A stretch of 6,734 nucleotides of DNA, taken from positions 1 through 6,734 of the forward strand of contig JAAZGM010000035.1 in assembly GCA_012511245.1 (NCBI GenBank), in the 5' to 3' direction. Positions within the stretch are counted from its first letter, which is position 1, and the number at the start of each line of letters is the position of its first letter. This DNA is from Methanomicrobiales archaeon (lineage in GTDB: Archaea; Halobacteriota; Methanomicrobia; Methanomicrobiales; Methanoculleaceae). Both the position numbers and the translations under genes were made by a program. The notes beneath the pieces were generated by a model. It was not told the origin of the DNA. It made no database searches and was given only the letters and a program-made list of their open reading frames with translations. This document shows positions 6,130 through 6,734 of this stretch, piece by piece.

Positions 6130-6734
6130 ATGATACGGGTTCTGATCGTCGACGATTCACTCTTTATCCGCACAATACTCCGGGATCTCCTCAAGGATAG
6201 TCCGGACATTGAAGTAGTCGGAACTGCGGTCAACGGCATCGATGCCCTTGAGAAGATATCCGGCCTGAAACCCGACGTCGTCACGCTCGACATCGAGATG
6301 CCCCGAATGAACGGCCTTGAGACGCTTGAAGCGCTCTCGGAGGTTCGTTCGAAACCGAAGGTGATCGTCCTGAGCACCCTGACATCACGCCAGGCCGATA
6401 TGACCCACAAGGCGTTGCGGCTCGGGGCGGACGATTTCATGCTCAAGCCGAAGGATGTCCCGAACGTCAGGGGCATCGAGCGGGAACTCATCCAGAAGAT
6501 CAAGAACCTTGTCGCACTCCCGACGGTCGTAAAACCGACCACAATCGCCCGGAATGATGCGGACGCAGCCGTCGTGATAGGCTCCTCCGCTGGGGGGCCG
6601 CCGATGCTCGATATGCTCCTCTCCGCGCTTCCGCCGGACCTGCCCGCCGCGGTCGTCGTCACCCAGCATATGCCCGAGGGGTTCACCGCATCGCTCGCCG
6701 AGCGCCTGAATCGGGTCTCCGCCCTCCCTGTCAA
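6130..6734 (+). CDS. cheB: Chemotaxis methylesterase CheB, N-terminal part (cut by window end)
   Basis: The frame is open from ATG 6130 to the right edge, 201 full codons; it has no stop in the window. Family CheB removes methyl groups from receptor glutamates (and deamidates glutamines) when phosphorylated by CheA, giving adaptation. Residues 1-120 are a receiver domain: Asp8-Asp9 (MIRVLIVDDS), phosphoacceptor Asp54 (TLDIEMPRMNG), Thr83 or Ser82 (LSTLTS) and Lys106 (MLKPKD). A linker (about 121-145) leads to the esterase domain with IGSSAGGPP, whose Ser153 matches the catalytic serine, and QHMPEGFTASLAERL, whose His180 matches the catalytic histidine. The catalytic aspartate lies beyond the window. 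No in-frame start exists upstream before a stop in the preceding codons, and there is no clear Shine-Dalgarno; coupling to cheY, which ends two bases earlier, is likely. Confidence 0.95.
   Translation, partial: MIRVLIVDDSLFIRTILRDLLKDSPDIEVVGTAVNGIDALEKISGLKPDVVTLDIEMPRMNGLETLEALSEVRSKPKVIVLSTLTSRQADMTHKALRLGADDFMLKPKDVPNVRGIERELIQKIKNLVALPTVVKPTTIARNDADAAVVIGSSAGGPPMLDMLLSALPPDLPAAVVVTQHMPEGFTASLAERLNRVSALPV

Noticed and set aside
6117..6734. Minus-strand open frame of 205 codons at the right edge
   Set aside because: The plus strand here clearly encodes CheB with receiver and esterase motifs.
1..6734. CRISPR array, tRNA/rRNA, insertion sequence or integration site
   Set aside because: The window is densely packed with coding genes; no repeat-spacer pattern, transposase motif or RNA gene was seen in the gaps, the longest of which is 69 bases.

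Overview
The window is a piece of an archaeal motility locus, read entirely from the plus strand. It runs from the end of the archaellum (archaeal flagellum) motor operon into the chemotaxis genes. The order is arlH(partial)-arlI-arlJ-unknown membrane protein-cheF-cheY-cheB(partial). Archaeal origin is shown by ArlH/ArlI/ArlJ and CheF, which exist only in Archaea, by GGAGGTGA-type ribosome binding sites, and by a TATA-box promoter in the one AT-rich gap. The GC-rich coding sequence and the general character of the proteins suggest a methanogenic euryarchaeon of the Methanomicrobiales (Methanoculleus-like). That placement is inference; no database search was possible.

Layout: 1-295 is the C-terminal part of ArlH, the KaiC-like motor regulator. 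300-2153 is ArlI, the hexameric ATPase that powers assembly and rotation. 2157-3755 is ArlJ, the polytopic membrane platform, starting at TTG. 3758-4840 encodes a 360-residue protein I do not recognise: an N-terminal two-helix membrane hairpin, a very acidic cytoplasmic arm, and a short basic/helical C-terminal tail. 4880-5695 is CheF, the archaea-specific adaptor between CheY and the archaellum motor. A 69-base AT-rich gap carrying a convincing TATA box precedes CheY (5765-6127), and CheB (6130 to the window end, partial) follows two bases after it.

The genes from arlH to the unknown protein are spaced by only 2-4 bases. In each of the three junctions the Shine-Dalgarno of the next gene is built into the last two codons of the previous one, so they look translationally coupled. 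The gap before cheF is 39 bases and also carries a strong Shine-Dalgarno. The promoter before cheY suggests that the phospho-signalling genes can be transcribed separately from the structural operon.

Functionally, CheA (not in the window) would phosphorylate CheY and CheB; CheY-P would act through CheF on the ArlH/ArlI/ArlJ motor; CheB would adjust receptor methylation. The unknown membrane-anchored acidic protein, lying between the motor platform and the CheF adaptor, is the most interesting gene here and may be an undescribed motor or signalling-interface component.
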